Assembly: GCA_016781775.1 (NCBI GenBank) | Contig: JADDPR010000519.1 | Location: forward strand, 4,412 to 22,442 | Direction: 5' to 3' | DNA length: 18,031 nt | From: Rubrobacter sp. | Lineage (GTDB): Bacteria; Actinomycetota; Rubrobacteria; Rubrobacterales; Rubrobacteraceae | Shown here: positions 1-6,529 of the stretch, piece after piece | Layout: each line of letters begins with the position of its first letter | How positions within the stretch are numbered: the first letter of the stretch is position 1 | The notes under the pieces: model-generated | Told to the model about the DNA's origin: nothing | Seen by the model: only the letters and a program-made list of their open reading frames with translations | Database searches by the model: none | Made by a program: the position numbers and the translations under genes

Positions 1-60
1 GTGGGTTGCGCTCTGCTGTTGGCGAAGATCGATGCCCGGCCCGGGGAAGCTGCGACCTGA
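1..60 (+). CDS. C-terminal end of an upstream gene (partial)
   Basis: Frame 1 is open from the window edge to a TGA at 58-60 and reads VGCALLLAKIDARPGEAAT, a normal-looking protein tail. A terminator-like hairpin begins 17 bp later, which fits the end of a transcription unit. Only 19 residues are visible, so no family can be named. It could also be non-coding sequence that happens to be open. Confidence 0.35.
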   Translation: MGCALLLAKIDARPGEAAT

Positions 61-76
61 ACGACTTTTGCGCAGA

Positions 77-105
77 CCGCCGATTATTTGTGCGGGCGGC
101 TTTTT
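77..105 (+). terminator. Putative intrinsic terminator
   Basis: CCGCC (77-81) pairs with GGCGG (95-99) around a 13-nt loop, and the 3' arm is followed by C and TTTTT (101-105). It lies just after the presumed end of the upstream gene and before the ribosome binding site of gabD2. The stem is short, so this is a moderate call. Confidence 0.35.
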
Positions 106-147
106 ATGTGCAAGGCCGACCGGGGCGCAAAGAGAAAGGCCACTTAT

Positions 148-1731
148 ATGCAGGTTGGAAGCGCAGCCCGAAGGGCCAGCGGCAAGATGGACGAGACGCT
201 CCTGGAGCGTCTCAAGGGGAGGGTCACCCTGGCCGGCGGCGGCCACGACGAGATAGAGGTCGAGGCCCCGTTTACGGGTGAGATCCTCGGGAGCGTCCCC
301 TGGGGCACGGCGGACGACGTTCGGGAGGCGGTCCGCCGGGCGCGCGCGGCGCAACGTCTCTGGGCGCAGACGAGCTTTGAGGAGCGGGCCAGGATCTTCA
401 TGCGCTTCCACGACCTCGTGCTGGAGCGTCAGGACGAGGTGCTCGACACCCTGCAACTGGAGAGCGGAAAGGCCCGCGGGCACGCCTTCGAGGAGGTGCT
501 CGACGTCGCGATCGTCGCGCGCTACTACGCCCGCACCGCGAAGGGTCACCTGCGCCCCCGCCGCAGACAGGGCGCCTTCCCCCTCCTCACCTCGACGCGG
601 GAGTACCACCACCCCAAGGGTGTCGCGGGATTTATCGTGCCGTGGAACTACCCCCTGACTCTCGCCGTCACCGACGCCATCCCGGCCCTCATGGCCGGCA
701 ACGCCGCGGTCGTCAAGCCCGACGCCCAGACCCCGTTCTCGGCGCTGTGGGCCGCTGCGATCCTCGAGGAGGCCGGTCTTCCGCGGGACCTCTTCGGGAT
801 CGTCACCGGCCGCGGGGCCGAGCTCGGCGCGCCCCTGATCGAGACCGTGGACTTTCTCATGTTCACCGGCAGCACCGCCACGGGTCGCACCGTCGCCGCC
901 CAGGCCGCCAAAAGACTCATCGACTACTCCATGGAGCTCGGCGGCAAGAACGCCATGCTCGTGCTGGAGGACGCCGACCTCGAGAAGGCGGCGGAAGGGG
1001 CCGTCCGCGCCTGCTTCTCGAACGTCGGCCAGCTCTGCATCTCCATCGAGCGCCTCTTCGTCCACGACTCCCTCTTCGACCGCTTCGCCGAAAGGTTCGC
1101 CGAGAAGACCCGCGCCCTGAGGCTCGGCGGCACTTTAGACTACTCCGCCCAGATGGGCTCGCTCGTCTCTCGGAAGCAACTCGACACGGTCGAGAGGCAC
1201 GTGCAGGACGCCGTGGAGAAGGGTGCTGCGGTCCTCACGGGCGGCCGGCCCCGCCCCGACCTCGGACCCTACTTCTACGAGCCCACGATCCTCACGGGCA
1301 CCACCGCCGAGATGACGCTCTTCGCCGAGGAGACCTTCGGACCCGTCGTCTCCCTCCAGCGCTTCTCCTCCGTCGACGAGGCGGTCGAGAAGGCCAACGA
1401 CAGCCCGTACGGCCTGAACTTCAGCGTCTGGACCGGCGACGAGGCGCGCGGGAAGAAGCTCGCAACCCGTCTCGAAGCAGGCACGGTGAACGTCAACGAG
1501 GCCTACGCCGCGGCCTGGGGCTCGACCGACGCCCCGATGGGCGGCTTCAAGGACTCGGGCGTCGGTCGCCGCCACGGGGCGCACGGCATCCAGAAGTACA
1601 CGGAGTCCCAGACCGTCGCCGTGCAGCGTCTTCTCCCGGCCGCCCCGCCTCCGGGGATGGGCGCCGAGCGTTACGCCCGGATCGCGACGGCGGCCCTGAA
1701 GGTCCTCTCCCGTCTCCCCGGCCTCAAGTAG
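148..1731 (+). CDS. gabD2: Succinate-semialdehyde dehydrogenase, GabD2-type
   Basis: An NAD(P)-dependent aldehyde dehydrogenase that oxidises succinate semialdehyde to succinate, in the GABA shunt or its variants; cytosolic. The 527-residue product shows the full ALDH signature: WNYP at 166-169, FTGST at 239-243 in the cofactor fold, the general-base Glu in MELGGK (E263) and the catalytic Cys in GQLCIS (C297). The flanking ACFSN and ISIERLFV, the GSTDAPMGG and GVGRRHG motifs and the tail resemble mycobacterial GabD2, from memory rather than a search. The frame is open further upstream (TTG 88, ATG 106), but ATG 148 has an AGAAAGG ribosome binding site 8 nt before it; ATG 187 is a weaker alternative. 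The 3' end overlaps the convergent transporter gene by 8 bp. No GABA transaminase gene is nearby, so the exact aldehyde substrate is inferred. Confidence 0.9.
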   Translation: MQVGSAARRASGKMDETLLERLKGRVTLAGGGHDEIEVEAPFTGEILGSVPWGTADDVREAVRRARAAQRLWAQTSFEERARIFMRFHDLVLERQDEVLDTLQLESGKARGHAFEEVLDVAIVARYYARTAKGHLRPRRRQGAFPLLTSTREYHHPKGVAGFIVPWNYPLTLAVTDAIPALMAGNAAVVKPDAQTPFSALWAAAILEEAGLPRDLFGIVTGRGAELGAPLIETVDFLMFTGSTATGRTVAAQAAKRLIDYSMELGGKNAMLVLEDADLEKAAEGAVRACFSNVGQLCISIERLFVHDSLFDRFAERFAEKTRALRLGGTLDYSAQMGSLVSRKQLDTVERHVQDAVEKGAAVLTGGRPRPDLGPYFYEPTILTGTTAEMTLFAEETFGPVVSLQRFSSVDEAVEKANDSPYGLNFSVWTGDEARGKKLATRLEAGTVNVNEAYAAAWGSTDAPMGGFKDSGVGRRHGAHGIQKYTESQTVAVQRLLPAAPPPGMGAERYARIATAALKVLSRLPGLK

Positions 1732-3124
1732 CCCCCAGCAGGAAGGTCAGGAGCGTCAGGTAGGCCGCGCTCGCGACCGCGAGGGCGATGGAAAACTTCC
1801 AGTTGCGCTTCGGCCCGATCTCCAACGGATGCAGCTCCGAGAGCCGGGCGAGCATCGTCACGGAGTTGGAGAAGGGCGTCAGAAGCAGCGCGGACTGGGC
1901 CCCGAGCAGTATCGCCACGGCCCACAGCGCGGGCGCTGGGCTCTCTATGAGCGGGAAGGCGGTGTTGATGAGGAGCACGAGCGGGACGACGTGTATCCCC
2001 ACCACGAACCCGGCCCCCACGACGATCGCCAGCGCGGGCGCCACGAGCACCGGCGGGAGCGCCCCCAGGGCGTCGCCGACCGGCGCCAGGGCGCCGAGGG
2101 CTTCCAGGGAGAGCACCAGGATGCCCGCCGAGACGAAGATGGCGAACTCGGCGTGCGAACCAACCAGCGATTCCCGCGCCTCATCGGCGAGCCTCCGTAG
2201 CGGGGACGTCCTCCGGAGCACGACGGTCGCCAGGACCGCGATGGAAGCGACCACCAAAGCGACCGTCACGGCGATGGCGGCCGTCAGGGAGAGCGCGGGG
2301 AGAAGCCGGTTCGCGACGGCGACCGCCGCGACGAGCACCATGGGGTAGAGGAGCACCGCCGCGGCCCCCCGATCCAGCGGGGCCTTGGGCGCTTCACCCA
2401 CCTCGCCTGCGCCCCGCTGCGCGACGAAGAACATGGCGACGAGGCCCAGACCCACGAAGGGCAGCGAGACCGCCAGGAGCGCCGGGTAAGAGACCCCCGT
2501 CAGCTCGATGGTCGTCGCGGTCAATAGGTTCAGGTTGGTCCACAGCGGGACGAAAGAGAAGGCCCGCCCCGCCCAGGTCAAGGCCTCGATGCGCGCCGAG
2601 GGGACGGCGCGGCGGGAGATCACGTCTACCAGCACGAACGCCCCGACGTCGAGCACCGCCCCGAGGACGTGGCCCAGCGTGCCCGCCGTCGCCCCGGTGC
2701 CCACCCCCCTGCGCGTAAGCGCCCCCATGAGCGCCCGGATCTGGACGTTGTAGCGCGCCGCCCGAATGGGATAACCCGCCATACTCAGGACCAGCAGCAC
2801 CGCCACCACCCCGAGATAAGCCGGCAACCCCTCGAAGAACCCCCCGGCGTCGAGCCTCCCGGTGGCGAGAGCCACCCCGAACACCGAAAGGGCGACCAGC
2901 GCGAGCGCCTTGTGGAACGAACTGGAGAAGGGCACGGAGATCGCAAACAAAAGCAACCCCGTCCCCAAGAATACCGCCGTCGGCAACGTCGAGCCCGGCA
3001 CGAAAGCAACCACCGCGTAGGAGATCAGGAAGATGGCCCCGAGCGGCGCACGGGCCGCATCGAGCCACCGCCGCACCCCCTCCGACGAAGCCGACCCGCC
3101 GCGATCCCTCACCCACGCCTCCAT
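1724..3124 (-). CDS. Polytopic membrane protein, probable ion/organic-anion transporter
   Basis: A 466-residue, strongly hydrophobic protein with about 12 predicted membrane segments (roughly residues 28-42, 48-64, 71-87, 101-116, 150-168, 213-235, 254-272, 279-303, 327-346, 355-388, 399-417 and 443-463). Two similar Asn-containing stretches, PLWTNLNLLTATT (193-205) and LLTPFSNSVTMLA (414-426), occupy equivalent places in the two halves. This is the pseudo-symmetric pore pattern typical of the ion-transporter (IT) superfamily of citrate, dicarboxylate and arsenite carriers. I do not recognise the exact family and the substrate is unknown. The frame extends to a GTG at 3178, but a TAGAAT -10-like element at 3156-3161 would start transcription inside that extension, so ATG 3124 is preferred. 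GTG 3112, preceded by GGAGG at 5 nt, is also possible. The gene stands alone, divergent from the sigma-factor gene. Confidence 0.7.
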   Translation of the reverse strand: MEAWVRDRGGSASSEGVRRWLDAARAPLGAIFLISYAVVAFVPGSTLPTAVFLGTGLLLFAISVPFSSSFHKALALVALSVFGVALATGRLDAGGFFEGLPAYLGVVAVLLVLSMAGYPIRAARYNVQIRALMGALTRRGVGTGATAGTLGHVLGAVLDVGAFVLVDVISRRAVPSARIEALTWAGRAFSFVPLWTNLNLLTATTIELTGVSYPALLAVSLPFVGLGLVAMFFVAQRGAGEVGEAPKAPLDRGAAAVLLYPMVLVAAVAVANRLLPALSLTAAIAVTVALVVASIAVLATVVLRRTSPLRRLADEARESLVGSHAEFAIFVSAGILVLSLEALGALAPVGDALGALPPVLVAPALAIVVGAGFVVGIHVVPLVLLINTAFPLIESPAPALWAVAILLGAQSALLLTPFSNSVTMLARLSELHPLEIGPKRNWKFSIALAVASAAYLTLLTFLLGAT

Positions 3125-3155
3125 CCGTTTCGAAACCGAGCCTCCGTACCCGGCG

Positions 3156-3161
3156 ATTCTA
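3156..3161 (-). promoter_or_regulatory. Possible -10 element of the transporter gene
   Basis: On the minus strand this reads TAGAAT, 32 nt before ATG 3124. No convincing -35 is found 16-18 nt upstream, so an activator would be expected. The CRP-like inverted repeat at 3190-3205 is centred about 48 bp upstream of the implied start site. Confidence 0.25.
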
Positions 3162-3189
3162 CAAGCCGGACAAAGCACGCCACGCCAAC

Positions 3190-3205
3190 GGTGACAGCGC
3201 TCACC
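3190..3205. promoter_or_regulatory. CRP/FNR-like operator (GGTGA-N6-TCACC)
   Basis: A perfect 5-bp inverted repeat, GGTGA and TCACC separated by 6 bp. It differs from the CRP/GlxR consensus TGTGA-N6-TCACA only in the outermost base of each half. It lies 66 bp upstream of the chosen transporter start and about 120 bp upstream of the SigB-type promoter. Function is inferred; a 5-bp repeat in GC-rich DNA can arise by chance. Confidence 0.35.
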
Positions 3206-3239
3206 CTACCGCCGACAAACGATCAGCGATTGTGGTAGG
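3205..3239. repeat. Inverted repeat in the divergent promoter region
   Basis: CCTACC (3205-3210) pairs with GGTAGG (3234-3239), and ACAA (3215-3218) continues against TTGT (3230-3233), with a 4-nt bulge GCCG on one side. It abuts the CRP-like site. It may be an operator or an RNA hairpin; no T-tract follows, so it is not an obvious terminator. Confidence 0.35.
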
Positions 3240-3240
3240 C

Positions 3241-3275
3241 TGCACGAAAGCCCGCCAGGCCAGAATAATCGTGCA
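3241..3275. repeat. 7-bp inverted repeat, 21-bp spacer
   Basis: TGCACGA (3241-3247) and TCGTGCA (3269-3275) are perfect reverse complements separated by 21 bp. The arm centres are 28 bp apart, so two half-sites would lie on roughly opposite or adjacent helical faces. It sits between the CRP-like site and the SigB-type promoter and may bind a dimeric regulator. Confidence 0.35.
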
Positions 3276-3306
3276 AGCCCGAAGCCTCCGAATTTCCCGG
3301 CTCCGG

Positions 3307-3331
3307 GTTTAAAACTAGGCGATAAGGGTAA
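3307..3331 (+). promoter_or_regulatory. SigB-type (general stress) promoter
   Basis: GTTTAA (3307-3312), a 13-bp spacer, then GGGTAA (3326-3331). This matches the SigB/SigF-family consensus GTTTAA-N12-15-GGGTAT with one mismatch. Transcription would start near 3338-3340, about 280 nt before the sigma-factor start codon. The message would carry the 34-codon ORF at 3372 with its GGAGG site. No sigB gene is visible in the window, so the assignment rests on the promoter sequence alone. Confidence 0.5.
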
Positions 3332-3371
3332 GAACGATTATTAGTACGGATACGGGGCTCGGAGGAGCGCT

Positions 3372-3476
3372 ATGGCAAAGAAAATTTGTTGGAGGTTGAC
3401 AAAGCCCCAGGATGCAGTATACTTCGTGGGTGGAGTTGCACTAAAATCTGTGTTTCGTTTCCCTAAACCCGATTAA
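3372..3476 (+). CDS. Small upstream ORF (34 aa) in the sigma-factor leader
   Basis: ATG at 3372 is preceded by GGAGGAG (3361-3367) with 6 nt between GGAGG and the start, a good ribosome binding site. It runs 34 codons to TAA at 3474-3476. The peptide begins MAKKICWRLTKPQD and ends FRFPKPD; it is basic and aromatic and I recognise no family. The housekeeping promoter (TTGACA 3396-3401, TATACT 3418-3423) lies inside it. Only transcripts from an upstream start, such as the SigB-type promoter, could translate it. Its base composition is lower in GC than real genes around it, so it may be a regulatory leader peptide or a chance ORF. Confidence 0.3.
   Translation: MAKKICWRLTKPQDAVYFVGGVALKSVFRFPKPD
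3396..3423 (+). promoter_or_regulatory. Housekeeping (sigma-70/SigA) promoter of the sigma-factor gene
   Basis: A perfect -35 TTGACA (3396-3401), a 16-bp spacer, and -10 TATACT (3418-3423). The predicted start is near 3430, giving a leader of about 188 nt before ATG 3618. This is by far the best-matching promoter in the window. Confidence 0.8.
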
Positions 3477-3510
3477 ACCAATCAGGGCGGCATCAGTCAG
3501 GTAGTGTGGA

Positions 3511-3541
3511 CCCGGACGGGCTCGCGGGCGAGTTCTCCGGG
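3511..3541 (+). other. Possible structured 5' leader hairpin of the sigma-factor mRNA
   Basis: CCCGGA (3511-3516) pairs with TCCGGG (3536-3541), and inside it CTCG (3521-3524) pairs with CGAG (3529-3532) around a CGGG loop, with a small internal loop between the stems. It is in the long leader common to both predicted transcripts, about 75 nt before the start codon. Not a recognised riboswitch class; GC-rich leaders fold readily. Confidence 0.3.
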
Positions 3542-3617
3542 GACGGGCGTTCAAGCGCCGCCGCTGTTTGTGACTCTGTGAAGCGGGTTCGGGAAGCCTT
3601 CAGGAGGAGAAGAGAGT

Positions 3618-4490
<873 letters not shown>

Positions 4491-4512
4491 CGCAGAACAA
4501 GAGCAATACCCG

Positions 4513-4540
4513 AAGGGGAGCCTCTAACAGGGCTCCCCTT
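4513..4540 (+). terminator. Terminator hairpin after the sigma-factor gene
   Basis: A perfect 10-bp stem, AAGGGGAGCC (4513-4522) with GGCTCCCCTT (4531-4540), around an 8-nt loop, 23 nt after the stop codon. It is followed by CCCTTT rather than a clean T-run. It lies between convergent genes and could act in both directions, since the plus-strand 5' arm starts with AA. Confidence 0.7.
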
Positions 4541-4655
4541 CCCTTTGCCCCGATTCGTCCTCCCTGCGGCGTCCTTCGAAACATCCAAGCGCCAGCCGTG
4601 AACGGAACGATCCCCGCTCTCGACCTGTGCCCGCAGAACAGAAGGCTGACGGGCC

Positions 4656-4686
4656 GAGGCGGCGAGGAGCGTTCCCCGGCCGCCTC
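4656..4686 (-). terminator. Possible terminator hairpin at the end of clpS
   Basis: GAGGCGGC (4656-4663) and GCCGCCTC (4679-4686) form an 8-bp stem around a 15-nt loop. The arm overlaps the clpS stop codon (4685-4687). There is no T-run downstream on the minus strand, so factor-independent termination is uncertain. Confidence 0.35.
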
Positions 4687-5008
4687 AGTCGGAGGCGGGT
4701 TCGACCGTTGCGGACATGGAGCCTTTGCAGCGTGGGATCAGGGGGTCGGGGCCGAAGGCGTGGATCTGGTCGCGCTTGAGCTCGGCCTGCTCGAGGTTCG
4801 TGGTCGCCACGACGACCCGGCCGCTCATGTGCACCTGCATCGCCATCTTGAAGCCGCGCCTCAACGGGTGCCCGAAGATCGTTTTCAGCATCCGCACCAC
4901 GTAGTCAAAGCTGTGCTCGTCGTCGTCGAGGAGGACGACGTTGTAGGGGGGCATCCCCTCTATCTTCCGCTTCGTTTCTTCCTGGGGTTTTGTGATCGTG
5001 TCCGTCAT
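4685..5008 (-). CDS. clpS: ATP-dependent Clp protease adaptor ClpS
   Basis: ClpS docks on the N-domain of the Clp ATPase and delivers N-end-rule substrates to ClpP. The 107-residue product has the core fold from PYNVVLLDDDEHSFDYVVRM (21-40) through the conserved His in QVHMSGR (H60) to the IPRCKGSMSATVEP end (91-104). Aligned by eye to E. coli ClpS, the pocket Asn34 is Asp28, while Asp35, Asp36 and His66 correspond to Asp29, Asp30 and His60; the gatekeeper Met40 position is Phe34. This is therefore a variant pocket. The first ~17 residues are a charged flexible extension, as in the family. It is the last gene of a four-gene minus-strand operon, 27 nt after the crotonase stop, with no clear ribosome binding site. 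No clpA or clpC is adjacent. Confidence 0.88.
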   Translation of the reverse strand: MTDTITKPQEETKRKIEGMPPYNVVLLDDDEHSFDYVVRMLKTIFGHPLRRGFKMAMQVHMSGRVVVATTNLEQAELKRDQIHAFGPDPLIPRCKGSMSATVEPASD

Positions 5009-5035
5009 GGTTCGCTTATCGGGGGCCCCCGGCCG

Positions 5036-5839
5036 CTAACGACCCTGCCACTCCGGCTCGCGTTTCTCCAGGAAGGCGCACATGCCCTCCTGGGCGTCGG
5101 CGAAGGTGGCGTTGGAGGACATGACCTCCTTGGTGTAGGCGTAGGCCTGCTCAATAGGCATCTCGGACTGCTTGTAGAAGGCCGCCTTGCCGACGCCGAC
5201 GACGAGCGGGCTTGCCGCCGAGATCTTGTCGGTCAAGGCTCGCACCGCATCGTCGAGCTCGCCGGCCGGGACGACCTTGTTGACGAGGCCGATGCGGTGC
5301 GCCTCTTCGGCGGGGACGAAGTCGCCGGTGAGGAGCATCTCCATCGCCTTCTTCTGACCGACGGCGCGGCTCAGGGCGACCATCGGGGTCGAGCAGAACA
5401 GCCCGATCTTGACGCCCGGGGTGGCGAAGCTCGCCTCCGACGATGCGACGACGAGGTCGCAGGTCGCGGCGAGCTGGCAGCCGGCGGTCGCGATGCCGTG
5501 GACCCGCGCAATTACGGGCTGGGGGACCGACCGGATAGCGTCCATCAACTCGCAGCAGACGTCGAAGGTCCGGCGGTAGAAGTCGGGGTCCTTCCCGATC
5601 ATCTCCGAGAGGTCGTGCCCGGCGCAGAAGCCGGGGCCCTCGCCGGCGAGGACCACGACGGAGATGCCCTTGTCGTCGCCGATCTTTCTGAAGCAGTCCG
5701 TGAGCTCCCGCATGTGGTCCAGAGAGAGCGCGTTGCGCTTCTTCGGGCGATTCATGGCGACACGGGCGATCCGGCCGTCCTTCTCGTACAGGACGTGCTC
5801 GTAGGTGCCTCTCTCAGCTCCGATCATCGCCGACCTCAT
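5036..5839 (-). CDS. Enoyl-CoA hydratase/isomerase family protein (ECHDC3-like)
   Basis: A 267-residue crotonase-fold protein. It has the CoA-binding and oxyanion-hole segments GPGFCAGHDL (68-77) and ARVHGIATAGCQLA (111-124), then CDLVVASSEASFATPGVKIG (127-146) and LFCSTPMVALSRAV (147-160). In true enoyl-CoA hydratases two glutamates act; here the first position is Gln122 (GCQL) and the second Gly142 (TPGV). Both are lost, so hydratase activity is doubtful. The LFCSTP stretch and the FYKQ and EGMCAFLEKREPEW tail resemble eukaryotic ECHDC3. It starts 6 nt after the phzF stop. ATG 5827, preceded by GAGG at 6 nt, is an equally plausible start. Its place after an acyl-CoA ligase suggests an acyl-CoA ligand, but the reaction is unknown. 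Confidence 0.85.
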   Translation of the reverse strand: MRSAMIGAERGTYEHVLYEKDGRIARVAMNRPKKRNALSLDHMRELTDCFRKIGDDKGISVVVLAGEGPGFCAGHDLSEMIGKDPDFYRRTFDVCCELMDAIRSVPQPVIARVHGIATAGCQLAATCDLVVASSEASFATPGVKIGLFCSTPMVALSRAVGQKKAMEMLLTGDFVPAEEAHRIGLVNKVVPAGELDDAVRALTDKISAASPLVVGVGKAAFYKQSEMPIEQAYAYTKEVMSSNATFADAQEGMCAFLEKREPEWQGR

Positions 5840-5845
5840 TGGATC

Positions 5846-6523
5846 TCAGCCTGCCTCTTCTTCGCGTTCCTCGACGGCCTCCACGCGGCCCCCGAACTCT
5901 ACCGCCCCGTCCTCCATCGGGTGGGCGATGATGCGCGAGCCCTTTCCCTGTCTTATGGAGATGGCCCGGCCCAGCTCCGCGCAGAGCCGCGTCGCGTAAG
6001 AGCCCGTCGCCTCGTCCTCCGCGACTCCTAGCTCCGAAACGAAGACCCGCACGCGCACCTTGCCCTCCGTCTCGTCCTCCCACGCCCAGGCCCCGACGAG
6101 CTCCTTCCCCTCTGGAGGCCCGTCGAGGGCGTCCACGTCCTCGGGGGAAGGGAGCTCCAAAACCTCGAACGGCGGCGACCACTCGGGACGCCCGGTGACG
6201 AAGACGGAGGAGTCCCCTATGCGCACCGAAACCTCTCCGGCCGGCGGACGGAGTACGGGCACGTCGTACCCCTCCTTGAGGAGCAGCCACGCGGTGCCGA
6301 CGAGGGGGTGGCCGGCGAAGGGGAGCTCGGTCGCCGGGGTGAAGATGCGGAGCTCGCCGCTCCTCAGGTCGTCCACGAAGACGGTCTCGGAGAAGCCGAG
6401 GCGGGTGGCGATGGCCTGGCGAGTGTTCTCGGGGACCGACGCACCGTCGAGGAAGACCCCGAGCGGGTTGCCGCCGGCGCCATCCTCGCCGACAAAGACC
6501 TTGAGGACGTGGAGTTTCGGCAT
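5846..6523 (-). CDS. PhzF family isomerase/epimerase
   Basis: A 225-residue member of the PhzF/diaminopimelate-epimerase-like superfamily, whose members isomerise small acids such as dihydro-3-hydroxyanthranilate. Visible hallmarks are DGAGGNPLGVF (14-24), LGFSETVFV with the catalytic Glu46 (42-50), IFTPATELPFAGHPLVGTAW (60-79), and the second-domain motif EDEATGSYA (169-177). It is shorter than the usual ~260-300 residues, mainly in loops of the C-terminal half, but keeps both lobes. It is tightly packed in the operon: 6 nt after the acyl-CoA ligase stop and 6 nt before the crotonase start, so translation is probably coupled. The substrate is unknown; no phenazine genes are present. Confidence 0.85.
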   Translation of the reverse strand: MPKLHVLKVFVGEDGAGGNPLGVFLDGASVPENTRQAIATRLGFSETVFVDDLRSGELRIFTPATELPFAGHPLVGTAWLLLKEGYDVPVLRPPAGEVSVRIGDSSVFVTGRPEWSPPFEVLELPSPEDVDALDGPPEGKELVGAWAWEDETEGKVRVRVFVSELGVAEDEATGSYATRLCAELGRAISIRQGKGSRIIAHPMEDGAVEFGGRVEAVEEREEEAG

Positions 6524-6529
6524 CGGAGG

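Noticed and set aside
1724..1731. Overlap of gabD2 and the transporter gene 3' ends as a regulatory antisense device
   Set aside because: Eight-base convergent overlaps are common in compact genomes; nothing else supports regulation.
3183..3617. A tRNA, small RNA gene or riboswitch in the large divergent region
   Set aside because: No cloverleaf, T-loop or known riboswitch core is visible; the repeats and promoters explain the non-coding length adequately.
5020..5031. 12-bp palindrome CGGGGGCCCCCG between the crotonase gene and clpS
   Set aside because: It has no loop, so it folds poorly as RNA, and simple G/C palindromes are expected in this DNA. There is no evidence of a terminator or operator.
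5846..6523. PhzF gene as a sign of phenazine biosynthesis
   Set aside because: No other phz gene is in the window, and PhzF-like proteins are widespread in organisms that make no phenazines.
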